NCBI GenBank assembly: GCA_029964075.1
Contig: CM057149.1
Location: 14,084,465-14,148,464 of the forward strand
Reading direction: 5' to 3'
Length of the DNA: 64,000 nt
DNA from: Patiria pectinifera
Taxonomy: Eukaryota; Echinodermata; Asteroidea; Valvatida; Asterinidae
Shown here: positions 11,965-22,654 of the stretch, in pieces
Layout of the letters: each line of letters starts with the position of its first letter
Numbering within the stretch: the stretch's first letter is position 1
Translations under genes and position numbers: made by a program
The notes under the pieces: model-generated
Told to the model about the DNA's origin: nothing
Seen by the model: only the letters and a program-made list of their open reading frames with translations
The model's database searches: none

Positions 11965-12326
11965 TTGTTAAACGGAAGCAATTGTGTTACATCTTAATTT
12001 TTTTAATGTGCCGAGAATGTGTTTTCATTTTGAACAAAAGAGAACATGGTACTGAAAAAAAATCTTCTTACTAAACATCTCTTACGAGAAATTATGTTAT
12101 AAAGTCAACTACATTATAGGTTTTAAACGATTTCAAAATGATACATTTATATCTGCTGGTAATTTCCAGGTACCATGAGACTACAACAACATTAACAACA
12201 AGACCATTTTTACTCTTTTTTTAAACCGCTTGTGTTTTAGAGTCGTGTGCAAATTTTCAGAAATTTGAATTATGTTTGACATACGGTTGAAAACGATTTG
12301 AGAGTTTCAGTGAAATGAAAAAAATA

Positions 12327-12878
12327 TAGGTTTTCCCGGCTAATTTCCTAAAATGTTCATTCAGTTCGACAAAATTGGTCATTCGTTTTCGTCTGAATTT
12401 GAATGCACGTCTTTAATCCCATTTCAATCCTACGAGAGTTCAATCGTTTTCACTGTTCGTGCATTCGGTTTTGAGAAACAAACGGCCAATTACGTAACCT
12501 GTGCATTCATTTACAAAAGCATACCTTTTCGCGCGGAGTTTTGAAATAAAATTTCGTGAATGACTATGCAAGAAAAAATACGTTTTTCTCATTCAAAATA
12601 GCAGATTACATCGCAAAACATTAAACCAAGAGTAAAATGAAATGGTCAATGTTTAAAATCGCCCTCTGAAAGTGAAAAAGAATTCTTGTAAACGAATATG
12701 AATGAACATCAATGAAAGGTGTTGCTCAATCACTTAATTGATCGAACTGAAATAGAATTGAATGCTCTGGTAGCGAAAATGATACGCGTGTTCAGAGCGA
12801 TTCTCAAATTCATACGAAAATGAATGACTTATTTTCAGAAGTGAATGAAGATTTTAGGAAATTGGCCGGGAAAACCTA
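12327..12878. mobile_element. 552-bp TA-target MITE with long terminal inverted repeats
   Basis: The ends are inverted copies that begin TAGGTTTTCCCGG and stay similar for about 85 bp. They are flanked by TA on both sides, as for Tc1/mariner-type elements. The R1 3' flank at about 13,577-13,583 carries the same surrounding text (A-rich run, then a GCGACAACAA-like stretch and ATTGGCCTGT) without the element, which acts as an empty site. There is no coding content. Confidence 0.75.
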
Positions 12879-13090
12879 TATTAGCGAAACAACAAGTTAT
12901 TGGCCTGTATGTTACAACATAAACAGCACGAAAAAAAGAAAGTCAGCGCACATTCGAGGGGACACAATTCTGAATCTGATCATCTTAGATGACGTCATGT
13001 ATAAACCCATGGGGACTTTTGCTACCAAAGACCGTCAATCGTCCAAGATTGACAACAGTTTATGAAAAAAACACATGCAGCAATGTCCTC

Positions 13091-13739
13091 TCGACTAGCG
13101 TACTCTTTAAATTTGCAACTGTTCAAACTGCGTCATTACCCAAAACAGTTGTCATTACGGCGCTCAATTACTTTTTACAATCAGAGATTAACTCAACAAC
13201 CACAACACTACTCCTTTGCACTTGCTAAACCAAACAAGTGTTAACAGTTGTTTAGTGCTAATGTGAAAGAAAATGTGTTTTGAACAAAGGAGAACAAAAC
13301 AGGAATATGTTAGCAAACATCTCATACGAGAAATCATGCCATGACAATCAACTACATTAACGACTTTAAACGACTTCTTCCAGATTTGTTGATCAAATGG
13401 CACAATTATATTTGCTTGTATGTTATAGGTACCATGAAACTACAACAACAATAGTAACAACAAAATTAGGTTTACTCGTTTCCATACCCGATGGTGTTTC
13501 AGATTCACGTGCAACTTTTTTTTTTTCAGGTAAAACGATTTAAGAGTCTCAGTCAAATGGAGAACAGAAAAAAATTGAGTGCGACAACAAATATTGGCCT
13601 GTCGAATTTTGGTCGCCTGTCCGTTGCAACATATTTTGGTCTACTGGATTTGCTTCAACTCTAAATACATCTATGAATACTTGCGACTATGGAACGCCAG
13701 TTCGGCAAGAAAGTGTACGGTGTGAATGCAACACTCCGC
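13091..13739 (-). other. 3' flank / UTR of receptor R1
   Basis: Non-coding sequence that recurs downstream of R2, R3 and R5, so it was duplicated together with the receptors. It includes a short ACAACAACA-type repeat near 13,440-13,460. Confidence 0.55.
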
Positions 13740-14786
13740 TCAAGGTGATTGAACAACGTGGATTCGATTTGTGTTCATTCGTGAGGAAGCAGCTGACATT
13801 GAAATGGTGTTCCCATCCTCCACTCGATTTCTACGACACCGCTCGAGTACTAGCTTACTCAGCTCTGAGCGAAATTTCTCGTACTTGAAGCAGTAAATTA
13901 CCGGGTTGACGAGCATGTTGCACGCCACTAGGCTAATAAAGGGATCGGTCAACGGAGTGCTCCAATCTTCCGAAAGTTGCTTATACAGGTACAAGACTTC
14001 TACTGGTGTCCAGCACAATACAAACATTATGCCTATCAATATTGTCGTTAAGAGAACGTTTTTCTTGGCTTTATTCATGACTTTCCAAGCACCGTTCATT
14101 TGATTAGAAGATTTCTTTGTCAGCGTGATGATTATCCGGCTGTATGTATAGATCAAAATGGTCATTGGGACCAAATATTCGATAGTAATCGTTGCTGAAA
14201 TTTCGAAAACCTTCAAGCCAGTTTCGAATTCCGTAGGTTGACATTGTCCTTCATTAACTTCAAAGATAAATATAAAATGAGAGCCGTACATGAAGCCAAT
14301 GGCCCAGGCTGTTCCCATGGCAAACTTCAGCTTAGCGGTAGACAAAGAATTTCGATGCTTCACCGGATGGCAAGTTGCCATAAACCGCTCCAGCGATATA
14401 ACGACAAGGTTGTAGGTGGATGTCACATTCATACACCACACGAAAACATCAACATTAACGAACCGACAGATCAATTGGTCGGATATATAACCATCGAAGA
14501 ATACTGTTTTGGGGGCGATCTGCAAAATTACCTGCCAAATGAAAAACACAACTCCAGCAATACAGTCAATGACTGATTGATGCAGGATGAGACGATTTGT
14601 GAAGGAGCTGAATACTTGTCGTCTGAGCAGCATAACGGTGATGACCATGCCGTTACCAAGCACAGCCAGGCAGGCGATGAGTGTGTACACTGCAGTAAGT
14701 TGAGGGCTACGCGGATTGGGTGTCAAGTCAAATTTGGTAGCGTTTCCAAAATCCATCATGATTTCATTCAGGTCGTCTGAAGACAT
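13740..14786 (-). CDS. R1: intact single-exon class A (rhodopsin-like) orphan GPCR
   Basis: 348 residues, no intron. Predicted plasma-membrane receptor coupling to heterotrimeric G proteins. Visible landmarks: an N-glycosylation site NAT at residue 15; TM1 with LGNG (N45); TM2 D74; C107 at the top of TM3, pairing with C182 in loop 2; ERF at 133-135 in place of DRY; W161 in TM4; P207 and Y215 in TM5; CWTP at 258-261 in TM6; NPVIY at 294-298; helix 8 KYEKFRSEL; a Ser-rich tail ending VVQSP. All activation motifs are present, so it looks functional. The ATG starts MSSDD, matching R4 and R6 and sitting at the edge of the conserved upstream block. The ligand is unknown; the sequence style is closest to peptide or orphan receptors. 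R1 is more divergent than the R3-R6 group. Confidence 0.93.
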   Translation of the reverse strand: MSSDDLNEIMMDFGNATKFDLTPNPRSPQLTAVYTLIACLAVLGNGMVITVMLLRRQVFSSFTNRLILHQSVIDCIAGVVFFIWQVILQIAPKTVFFDGYISDQLICRFVNVDVFVWCMNVTSTYNLVVISLERFMATCHPVKHRNSLSTAKLKFAMGTAWAIGFMYGSHFIFIFEVNEGQCQPTEFETGLKVFEISATITIEYLVPMTILIYTYSRIIITLTKKSSNQMNGAWKVMNKAKKNVLLTTILIGIMFVLCWTPVEVLYLYKQLSEDWSTPLTDPFISLVACNMLVNPVIYCFKYEKFRSELSKLVLERCRRNRVEDGNTISMSAASSRMNTNRIHVVQSP

Positions 14787-15400
14787 GATTTCGTCGGCGC
14801 CCGTTTTCTTGAATCTGGTATATGTTTCTTCAAGAACTTAAACCATTAGTAAGTTGTCCGCATCTATGGTTCAGATTTCACTTCCCAAAGTGTTTTTTTG
14901 TGAGTGTGTCGTTATCCTCAGCTACGATTTCAGTCAACTGTCCACTCTGTTTTGGTCGGACAAAGACACCAATCTGTCTATATATACCAACAGGCGAGGT
15001 ATCTATTTTATCAATCAGTGAGGTTTGCGTCTTTGGTTCAGACCTCATTCCCCAAAGCGTTTCAGTGGGTGTGTACCAATCTTCAGCTGCTAATTCAATC
15101 AACATTCCACTCTGATTTAATCTCTCAAAGACACCCGACTTCTTTATGATGGCATGCCACTTCACCCAACCGCTATAATTTAATAAGAAACATGGCAACA
15201 AAACATTATTCGAAACACTTTATTTTATCCCTTTTTAAACAATGTTGACTCGTCAACGCCGAGATCACATTTCGAGGTCAATTTGTTTGTTGCTCTTTGC
15301 TGACAAACACTAGACCAGAATTTGCGTTTTCAATCACATCGCGGCTTCGCATTTTCAGCGTGTGATTTAAAAGTTTGGGGTATGAAATCAAATTATGTCC
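14787..15400 (-). promoter_or_regulatory. Class I upstream block of R1
   Basis: About 600 bp immediately 5' of the R1 start is conserved upstream of R2, R4 and R6 and at two loci without a receptor (34.1 and 59.2 kb). It contains two direct copies of about 110 bp, 166 bp apart, starting near 14,862 and 15,028 (TGGTTCAGA, then a CAC/CATTCCC-AAAG stretch, later ATTCCACTCTG). A TATATATA run lies at about 14,977. Its distal end has a GCATTTTCAGCGTGTGATTT motif. Conservation of a non-coding 5' block suggests a promoter, but duplication alone could explain it. Confidence 0.55.
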
Positions 15401-15719
15401 AGGTTTTGACAAGTCGCATTCAAAAACTAGAGCTCCATGTCTGTTCGATTAAAAGAAAGTAGGGTTTTCATTACTTTATGTTTTAAATAAAAAGTTTATG
15501 CTTAGTTTGTACATGTGCAATCACACTAATGTTCCAGCCCACTGCCATGCATCATGTCACTGAATAACCGCCCAGCATGTCCCAGATTTCTTTGATGCTC
15601 CACAGCAGACCGAACGTTAGCTAAAATATGTTTGACGTGTTCATAGGCTTACATGTAGTTTCACAAGGCCCAGTAGGCTCAAGGCCTATGCACTCGGTTT
15701 CTGAGGAGACGTGTGTGTA

Positions 15720-16672
15720 CTAGTACCTTCAACTGTGATCGAAAATGTTGGTACTTCAAGCAATAAATGATTAAGTTCACGAAAAGATTGCAAGCGACAA
15801 GTGAGGCAGATATTTGATAAAAGAACATATCATTTCTCTTGTCACTGAATATCAAATTTTGGAAGCAATTTATTTGAAAGGCTGTTCAACACAAGAAAAA
15901 CACGATGCTTATTATCAGGGTAGTGCAGATGAGATTCTTCTTAGCTTTGCTTATTACATTCGGAGCACCATTCACTGGAAAAGCAAGTTTCTTGGTTAGC
16001 ATGATGAGAATCCGTGTGCAGGCAAATATCACGACGGTATTTGGTACCAATTACTCGATGGCAATGGATAATAATCTTCGTCAACGTGACGATTATCCGG
16101 CTGTATATATCAACATTGTCATTGGGGCGAAATGTTCGATAGTAATCACCGCTGCAATTTAGAAAACAATCTAAAATGGCAGCCGTATATGAAGCCAATT
16201 ACCCAGGCAGTTCCCATGGCAAACTTCAGCTTAGCGGTAGACAAGGAATATCGATGCTTCACAGGATGGCAAGTCGCCATAAACCGCTCCAGCGATTTGG
16301 TGACAAGGTTGTAGGTCGATGTCACATTCATACACCGTACGAAAACAGCAACATTAATGAACGGACGGATTAATTGGTCGGAGATATCACCATCGAAGAA
16401 TATTGGGGGTTTTTTGGAGATCTGCAATACTACCTGCCAAATGAAAAAACAACGCCAGCAGCACAGTTGATGATAGACTGATGCAGGATAAGACTATTTC
16501 TAAAGGAGCTGAACACTCGTCGTCTGAGCAGCATAACGGTTATGACCATGCCGTTACCGGTATACCAAGCACAACCAGGCAGGCGATGATTGTGTACAGT
16601 GCAGCTAGCAAGTGGCGGGCTAAGGGAATCCAGTGCACTTTTTCTGAAACTTGCCATATTTTTTAGGTCACA
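15720..16672 (-). pseudogene. Decayed class A GPCR of the cluster family
   Basis: Pieces of a full-length receptor appear in order on the minus strand. TM1-TM2 are at 16,440-16,630 (GNGMVITVMLLRRRVFSSF). TM3-TM4 are at 16,160-16,427 (MNVTSTYNLV, ERFMATCHPVKHR). A shifted remnant of TM5 and its loop is at 15,950-16,140, and a TM7-helix 8 remnant is at about 15,735-15,830. Several frameshifts and an internal deletion covering most of TM6 break it. The start region reads as a MASF-like version of the R3/R5 N-terminus, and its upstream flank beyond the inserted LINE tail matches the R3/R5 upstream block, so it belongs to that subfamily. Confidence 0.85.
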
Positions 16673-16679
16673 AAGCAAA

Positions 16680-16950
16680 GATGGTCAATGTTAGGCCATG
16701 TTCTACGTATGGACCCTGGCACACCCGCTCAGAGGGCCTTAGAGTTTGCCGTTACTGGTTCTGAAGCCTACAAACCCAGACGAGGACGGCGTTGCATAAA
16801 TCTACTGGGCACAATACGTGCTGACCTCAAACGGGCTGGACTCGGACCCCTAAGCACCGTGAGACAAGTCCATTGCCTACAGCAACTCGCCCACGACAGC
16901 TTTGCGTCAGTGTTTATATTGCTGCAATCTTTCGGCGAACTTATCAGATT
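16680..16950 (+). mobile_element. 3' tail of a non-LTR retrotransposon (LINE)
   Basis: The plus-strand frame reads LGHVLRMDPGTPAQRAL, then RRGRRCINLLGTIRADLKRA and an LQQLAHDS end. This is the classic C-terminal pattern of LINE reverse-transcriptase proteins (GHV.RM, RxxGR, then a helix ending with a DR-W-like motif). It is a 5'-truncated copy inserted between the 16-kb receptor pseudogene and its upstream block, which resumes around 16,955. Confidence 0.75.
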
Positions 16951-16954
16951 ATGT

Positions 16955-17890
16955 TTGTGGTGAAAGATTTTTTCATTAGGCCTTTTAAATCTACATATTA
17001 CTCATGATTTTGAACTTTTAATGAGTGTTTACCGATCTACGAATTTTACTGCATCAAAACAAATCTGTGATGGCTCAGTTTAACTTACTTACAAACAGTA
17101 GGCTATTAATTTTTCAGCGAGGACAGTAGACACATAAATGATTATTTAGATATCTTCGCAGTTGACTGTTCAAGTCAGATGTATGGCTCGTCTATTATAA
17201 GCGATCTTTGAGAGAAGTATCTAGGAGAAGCCTCCATCACAAGTCGATATTTTGTGAATAAAGGCCTTCACTGCGTCGGTCGTCTATTTGTAAAGCAACT
17301 TGAGAAATAGAGCATTAACATTAAATAGGAACAGTGATCCACTTGACTCAATTAATGGTATGAAAGACATCAGCGCACGAACCAGAGTGAACCAGAACAG
17401 TGACAGCTGACGTCACATTTCGGTCCTCTATTCCATTTCAGTTACCTAGGAGATACATCTACTGCTGCGTGCAGTAGAGAGCTTCGTCGATCTTAAAAAA
17501 CAAAATCAGCCCATTAAAAGCCCGCCGCACATGTGAGCTACGTGCTGAATAAAATGTCATTCGAGGCCATTTGCTGAGCACGTAGCTCACACAAAAAAAT
17601 CCCCGAATGTTTGCAGAGTTTTCTGCCTCGCAAGGCCGGCCTCGGAGCAAAATGTATCGTGTTTGATGTCTTTCGTCTCGTGAGGCAAAAAACTCAATGT
17701 TTGCATTCAACCTGATGAGCTAAAAAAGATTAACATTTAATACTCATAACTGTTGTAGTTTCAAGGGAAAAGCGCAAAGAGTCCACAAGGTGCAATTGGG
17801 TCAGAGTGCTCCTTTAAACCATGTTCCAACGCTCACTGTTATTAAGCTCTGGCAGAAGCTTCTACATGTTACTTAGTGGTCGGTCGGTCG
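16955..17890 (-). promoter_or_regulatory. Class II upstream block of the 16-kb pseudogene, with an inverted repeat
   Basis: Text from about 16,955 aligns with 26,045-26,480 (upstream of R3) and 49,255-49,700 (upstream of R5), for example TGTTTACTGATCTACGA-like, ATGGCTCG and TACC-GGAGATACAT stretches. An inverted repeat lies at about 17,529-17,594, with 15-bp arms TGTGAGCTACGTGCT and a 36-bp loop; it could fold into a stable hairpin and is not seen in the R3 or R5 copies. Confidence 0.5.
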
Positions 17891-17908
17891 GTTGGTCGGT
17901 CGGTGTGT
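17879..17908. repeat. CGGT microsatellite
   Basis: Six or seven CGGT/TGGT units directly precede the MITE at 17,914. Confidence 0.7.
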
Positions 17909-17913
17909 CCCTA

Positions 17914-18210
17914 GACTTGATGACAAGTCGTTAGACTACAGTGGTTTATGTCCGTCATCAGCGCCAGAATCAATACCATGCCACCGCAGTTCATGCAACG
18001 TGAGCGCTACAACCATTCATGCAAAAGTCATGTACTACCGCGCGGCATGGTCAGCACACGCATGGGATCGCACACGCATGGGGTCGAAAATGTACGTAGC
18101 GTCCCCGCTACTAGGACAGCATGCGGTACGTCGTACCCAAGGCACAGAGCTTGGCAGTCGCGCGCGGCGGACGCAATTAAAACCACTCATTACAGACTTG
18201 ATTTCAAGTC
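17914..18210. mobile_element. TA-target MITE, about 297 bp
   Basis: The ends are GACTTGATGACAAGTC on the left and the inverted GACTTGAAATCAAGTC on the right, each next to TA. The similarity continues inward for about 40 bp with gaps. The interior is GC-rich and non-coding. A one-ended fragment of the same family is at 4,448-4,505 in the opposite orientation. Confidence 0.65.
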
Positions 18211-19225
18211 TAGTGTGTCCCCGGAAAATTGACCAACATAAGCCCCCTAAGTTTCCATTAATATATAACCACCAAAATGTAACTGTCATTTTTTTTACAA
18301 TTCGGAAAGATGTTGATAAAAGGTGTGTAAATGGAGGCAAAATATGTGCAGTAATGTTATAGTCACGCAGTATTCATCGCAAGTCGCTATAAAGCTGGGT
18401 ATAAATCTAAAGTATGGTTTTCCATTGATGTATCATCGGCGTTGCATCTTTTGGCGTCACATTTTTAAGCTCTGGCAGGGATCATTTTATAAATTTCATG
18501 CAAGACTTTCATGCAAGACGGCCAAAGCTAATTGTGCACTCGCACTTGTTCCGTTCCCTGTTCGGTAAAAAAGTCATTACAACCCTGCGGGAAGGGAGCA
18601 TTTGACCGGCAGTTTTAATCATACTAAAAGCCAATTTTCTTCAGAGACGTTTTGTGCGGCGCATCGAGCAATTATATCGTGTTCGTCATTGAGGCAAGCA
18701 CATATTGCGTAAATTCAACTTTTTTAGGAAAAAGTTGGGCCTTTTGTAGACTAATCGGTGCAATCATAAGATTGGGTTGTCTTCATAAAAGCGATATGAA
18801 CATATGCTTGATGTTTTCTTTGACCAAATCTATCTTTTTTTCATTTCAGTCAAATAGTCATGGTCACTTGATCTACAATGCAGGCTTCGGGCTCTATATG
18901 CCTGCCATTGCACGAAAAGTCGCTTTAAATTTCCACCGCTTTTGCATCCTTTTCATTGATTTTTGAGACTTTTTGGTAGGACCTTGCATTAAAAAATAGA
19001 TATCCCACATAACATTGATGAAATAGACTGAGAGCTGGATAGGGTTTAATCAAAATTTTGGGAACAAATCCCCTGATTGTTTTAAAGCATAGTATAATCG
19101 ACCCTGATCAATGAATGGCCAGTCTTAAGTTTTGCTAGCTCAGACAAAGGCCCATTGGCGCCATGCCAAATGTGGCCAATTTTGCATTTAATCAATATTT
19201 TGAGAACAAGAACAAAACCAGTATC
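18211..19225. other. Non-coding receptor-spacer DNA
   Basis: This includes, near 18,590-18,640, text matching 50,280-50,335 and 26,480-26,520 (GGGAGCATTTGAC and AGTTTTAATCATACTA), showing that the class II upstream region extends this far. No gene was recognised. Confidence 0.45.
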
Positions 19226-20035
19226 ATCTTTTAGCTTGGAACTTGTAGATTATGGAAATATAACTTAAGAGCGATTTTAGATCAGACTAATTAACTTAAG
19301 AGCGGCCCGAAAAGCGTGGCCGTCATCCCCTCTTTTTCCTTTTCACTGATACCGTTGCAACGCAACGGTAGAGGAGAAAATGAAAGCAGTTTGTATTGAT
19401 GCCTTGGCACTTGTGGAACATGACAATATTACTTAAGATGGCTTTTAGGTCAGACTTATAACCTTAAGACCGGCGAGAAAAGCCAGAAAGGGGCGGGGCC
19501 TCAACCCCCCTCCGTGCACATTTTGGCTCCTATCGTCGCAAAGCATTTCTTAAATCCTGCCAAGTTTCTTTGACAGTTGTTCAGATGCCTTACGGTTATT
19601 TTGACACCAGATTTATGAAAATGTGGCATACCTTCATCACAAAATGTCCAAATGTTACTGTTCCCATTGAAAAGTACATGCACATGAAAGCGTGCATCAG
19701 AGTGCCGACTAACAGATCAAATAGAAGCTGTACAAATGTACTTTTAATTAAAAATGGGAAATTGAAACAATTTGTATCGATGTCTTGGCACATGTGAAAC
19801 ATGAAGATATAACTTAAGAGTGATTTCTGATCAGACTAATTAACTTAAGAGTGGTGCGGAGCCGCGGAGGGGGCGGGACCGCAAACCCCCCCCCCTCCAT
19901 GTACAGTTTGGCTCCTATTGTCGCAAAGCATTTCTTAAATCCTGCCAAGTTTCTTTGACAGTTGTTCAGATGCCTTGCGATTATTTTGACACCATGTTTA
20001 TGGCAAAAGGACATACCTTCGTCACAAAAGTTGAA
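19226..20035. repeat. Tandemly duplicated block, about 380-bp period
   Basis: Two near-complete copies start at about 19,391 and 19,770, and a shorter related piece starts at about 19,226. Landmarks are TTAAGA/G-GATTTT-GATCAGACT, a GGCGGG(G/A)CC stretch, and TTTGGCTCCTAT followed by GTCGCAAAGCATTTCTTAAA, then GACAGTTGTTCAGATGCCTT. Short open frames across it are not supported as genes. Confidence 0.7.
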
Positions 20036-21012
20036 AAGTTTACAGATTCAACAACAATTTAAAGTGCACGTAGGCCTAATGACTCGTGGGTACACGGTGC
20101 AAAATAGTGTACAATTTGCTCAACTACTTCTTAAAATACTTGAACTACTTCTCAATCAAAGCAATGTACAGCTATATATTTTAATGTGAAGGAAACAAGT
20201 ATTCGTTTTGAAAATGACATGTTTCAATGTTACCATACAGAAATTATGCCATGACAGCCACTACAGTTTCGAGTTTGAACGTGTTTTTTTTCTTTCAGTT
20301 TTGTTGATCTCATATGATGCATGTATATTTGTTGGTACTTTCAAGGTAAAATGGAAATACAAAAACAACAACAACAACAACAACAACAATAACACAACAA
20401 GATCAACTTCACTTTTTTCCATACCTGCTGGCGTTTTAGAGTGGTGTCCAAATTATTTATTGATAAAATTAGAATTATGTTTGACGTCTGAAACGCGAGT
20501 AAGAACATCTACATGCGAACTATTGTTGCCTGTTGAAATCGAGTAGAGATTTTAAAAAGAAGTTGATCTACTGGAGGGGCCTCGTAGCCTCGAGTCGCAT
20601 TCGAACCAAAAACTGAAGAACTCTCTCCGATGACCCAAGAGTAAACTGGGTACCTGACTCGTTCAGGGAAGGTATAAGACGGCGAGAGGAGAGGACTGGG
20701 CACCGTCAATCATATGCCGCGCCCAAGACACAGTGGACCTCTAACATCGCACTGCCCCTACGGCCAGTAATGGCTATGAAACCTTTTTACTGTTACAAAT
20801 GTCGTCCACTGAATTTCGCTCTCAGTGCATCCTTGGTTAAATGCGACTCTAAAACGCCATTTTGGAAGGAAAGTATCCGCAAACCAGAGCATCTACATGC
20901 CAAATCTCGTTGGCTGTTTTTGATTAAAACAAAATAATTAGTGTAGCTACAAAATATTGGCCTGAAACGCCAGTTTGGAAGGAAAGGGTCTGATGTAAAT
21001 GCTTCACTCCGC
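20036..21012 (-). other. 3' flank / UTR of receptor R2
   Basis: Non-coding DNA with several stretches shared with the 3' flanks of R1, R3 and R5 (an ACAGATTCAAC start, AAATATTGGCCTG, and an ATGTAAATGC-ACTCCGCTTAAG stretch just after the stop). The segment 20,560-20,770 has no counterpart elsewhere in the window. Confidence 0.5.
20361..20400. repeat. AAC microsatellite
   Basis: About ten ACA/AAC units. Shorter versions occur at the same place in other receptor 3' flanks (13,440; 12,182; 47,762), so this is an expanded form of a shared motif. Confidence 0.85.
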
Positions 21013-22059
21013 TTAAGATGATTCACCAACATGCATTCGATTTGTTCTCATTCTTGAGGAAGCAGCTGACATTGAAATGGTGTTCCCATCCTCCACTCGA
21101 TTTCTACGACACCGCTTGAGTACTAGTTTTCTCAGCTCTGAGCGAAATTTCTCGTACTTGAAGCAGTAAATGACCGGGTTGACGAGCATGTTGCACGCCA
21201 CTAGGCTAGTAAAGGGATCATACAACGAAACGGTCCAATCTCCTGTAAGTTGACTATACAGGAACAACACTTCTATTGGTGTCCAGCACAACACAAACAT
21301 TATGCCTATGAGAATCGTCGTTACGAGAACGTTTTTCGTGGCTTTATTTGTAGTATTCCGAGTACCAATCATTGGATTAGCAGATTTCTTGGTAAGCGTG
21401 AAGATTATCCGGCCGTATGTATAAATCAAGATGGTTATGGGAACCACGTATTCAATAGTAATCTCAGCTGAAAACTGGAAAACCCTCAAGCCAGTTTCCA
21501 ATTCCGTAAGTTGACAATATCCTTCATTAACTTCAAACAGAAATGCAAAATGAGAACTGTATATGCAGCCAATGGCCCAGGCAGTTCCAATGGCATACTT
21601 GAGCTTGACTGAGGAACAAGTATTGCGATGCTTCACCGGGTGGCAAGTCGCCATAAACCGCTCCAGCGATATCATGACGAGGTTGTATGTGGATGTCACA
21701 TTCATGCACCACACGAACAAATCAAAGTTAATGAACCGACACATTAACTGCGCACGAATGTTACTCTCGAAGGACATTGGTTTTTCGATGACCTGTAAAA
21801 CTACCCGCCACAAGAAAAACACAACGCCAGCAACACAGTCAATGATTGACTGATGGAGGATGAGACGATTTGTGAAGGAGCTGAACACTCGACGTCTGAG
21901 CAGCATAAGGGTGATGACCACGCCGTTACCAAGCACAGCCAGGCAGGCGATGATTGTGTACACAGCAGCAAGTTGAGGGCTGAGCAGATTCGGTGTCCAG
22001 TCGTCTTGGGTTGTGTTGTCGAAATCCGTCGAGATTCCTTTTGGGTAGTCTAAAGACAT
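21013..22059 (-). CDS. R2: intact single-exon class A orphan GPCR
   Basis: 348 residues, start MSLDYPKG, colinear with R1, R4 and R6 without gaps. N-glycosylation site NTT at 15; GNG in TM1 (N45); D74 in TM2; C107 and C182; ERF 133-135; W161; P207; CWTP 258-261; NPVIY 294-298; tail RRNRVEDGNTISMSAASS with a final VGESS. The extracellular end of TM2 and loop 1 (about residues 88-106, VQVIEKPMSFESNIRAQ-like) and loop 3 (LTGDWTVSLYD) differ from the other receptors, which could change ligand preference. The activation motifs are complete and there is no stop or frameshift. It has a class I upstream block without the tandem copy found in R1, R4 and R6. Confidence 0.93.
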   Translation of the reverse strand: MSLDYPKGISTDFDNTTQDDWTPNLLSPQLAAVYTIIACLAVLGNGVVITLMLLRRRVFSSFTNRLILHQSIIDCVAGVVFFLWRVVLQVIEKPMSFESNIRAQLMCRFINFDLFVWCMNVTSTYNLVMISLERFMATCHPVKHRNTCSSVKLKYAIGTAWAIGCIYSSHFAFLFEVNEGYCQLTELETGLRVFQFSAEITIEYVVPITILIYTYGRIIFTLTKKSANPMIGTRNTTNKATKNVLVTTILIGIMFVLCWTPIEVLFLYSQLTGDWTVSLYDPFTSLVACNMLVNPVIYCFKYEKFRSELRKLVLKRCRRNRVEDGNTISMSAASSRMRTNRMHVGESS

Positions 22060-22510
22060 GATTTCGTCGGCAACGAGTTTTCTGAAATGCGATGTCTGTT
22101 TCTAAAGAACTAAGCCATCAATGTGTGGCCCGCAACTGTGGTTCATGCTTTATATCCCAAGGTGTTTCAGTGAGGGAGTATCAATCCTCAACCACGAATC
22201 AAATCAACGTTTCACTCTGATTTAATCACCCACTGTCGCCAGTCTTCTTTTTGATTACTTGCAACTTCTGCCAACTGCTACAATTTAATAAAACACATGG
22301 CTACAATGCCAAACTCTAAACATTTTAATTTTACCCTTTTGCAGTCCAAAGAAATTTGCTCGTCCCGACTAAGGTATAATTGAATTTAGAAGTCAGTTTG
22401 ATGTCTTTGCTACGAATACTACGGACGAGTGTTTGCCTTCAATCACATCATGGCTTCGCAATTTAAGCGTGTGATTTAATAGTTTGAGGGTTCGAATTCA
22501 ATTATTTCCT
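22060..22510 (-). promoter_or_regulatory. Class I upstream block of R2
   Basis: This aligns to the upstream blocks of R1, R4 and R6 but carries only one copy of the about 110-bp repeat (22,135-22,245). It keeps the distal GCAATTTAAGCGTGTGATTT motif at about 22,457. No hAT-like element follows; the sequence continues directly into spacer text, so it serves as a pre-insertion version of the R4 and R6 flanks. Confidence 0.5.
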
Positions 22511-22654
22511 ATTGCCTTGTACCAACAGCAGGCCTACAAGGCAAATAAAGGTCGGCAATGGCGTGGTCTAACACAAATCTCGCTAGGCCGTGGCTCTAGC
22601 GTTGGAAAGGCACCCATGCCGATCAAACACCTGTTTGTGTGTTCCGTAATCTGT
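22511..22654. repeat. Receptor spacer repeat
   Basis: AAGGCAAATAAAG, a CGGCAAT stretch and AGGCCGTGGCTCTAGCG-type text recur at 42,620-42,710, 61,600-61,700 and, more diverged, 46,050-46,130. It therefore belongs to a duplicated receptor spacer. Confidence 0.6.

Larger units (their letters stand above)
11640..13090. repeat. Solo receptor 3' flank, duplicate of the R1 3' flank, interrupted by two MITEs
   Basis: Stretches at 11,640-11,764, 12,040-12,326 and 12,881-12,910 align in order with the 3' flank of R1 (about 13,090-13,620). Shared landmarks include GTGCTCAATTACTTTTTACAATCAGAG, split here over a line of similar text, an AACATCTCTTACGAGAAAT-like stretch, GGTACCATGA-ACTACAACAAC and TATTGGCCTGT. 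Similar text also lies 3' of R2, R3 and R5. No receptor coding sequence remains beside this copy. It therefore marks a lost or recombined receptor locus. Confidence 0.65.

Noticed and set aside
20361-20400. CRISPR-like or regulatory repeat
   Set aside because: Simple AAC microsatellite in an animal genome.
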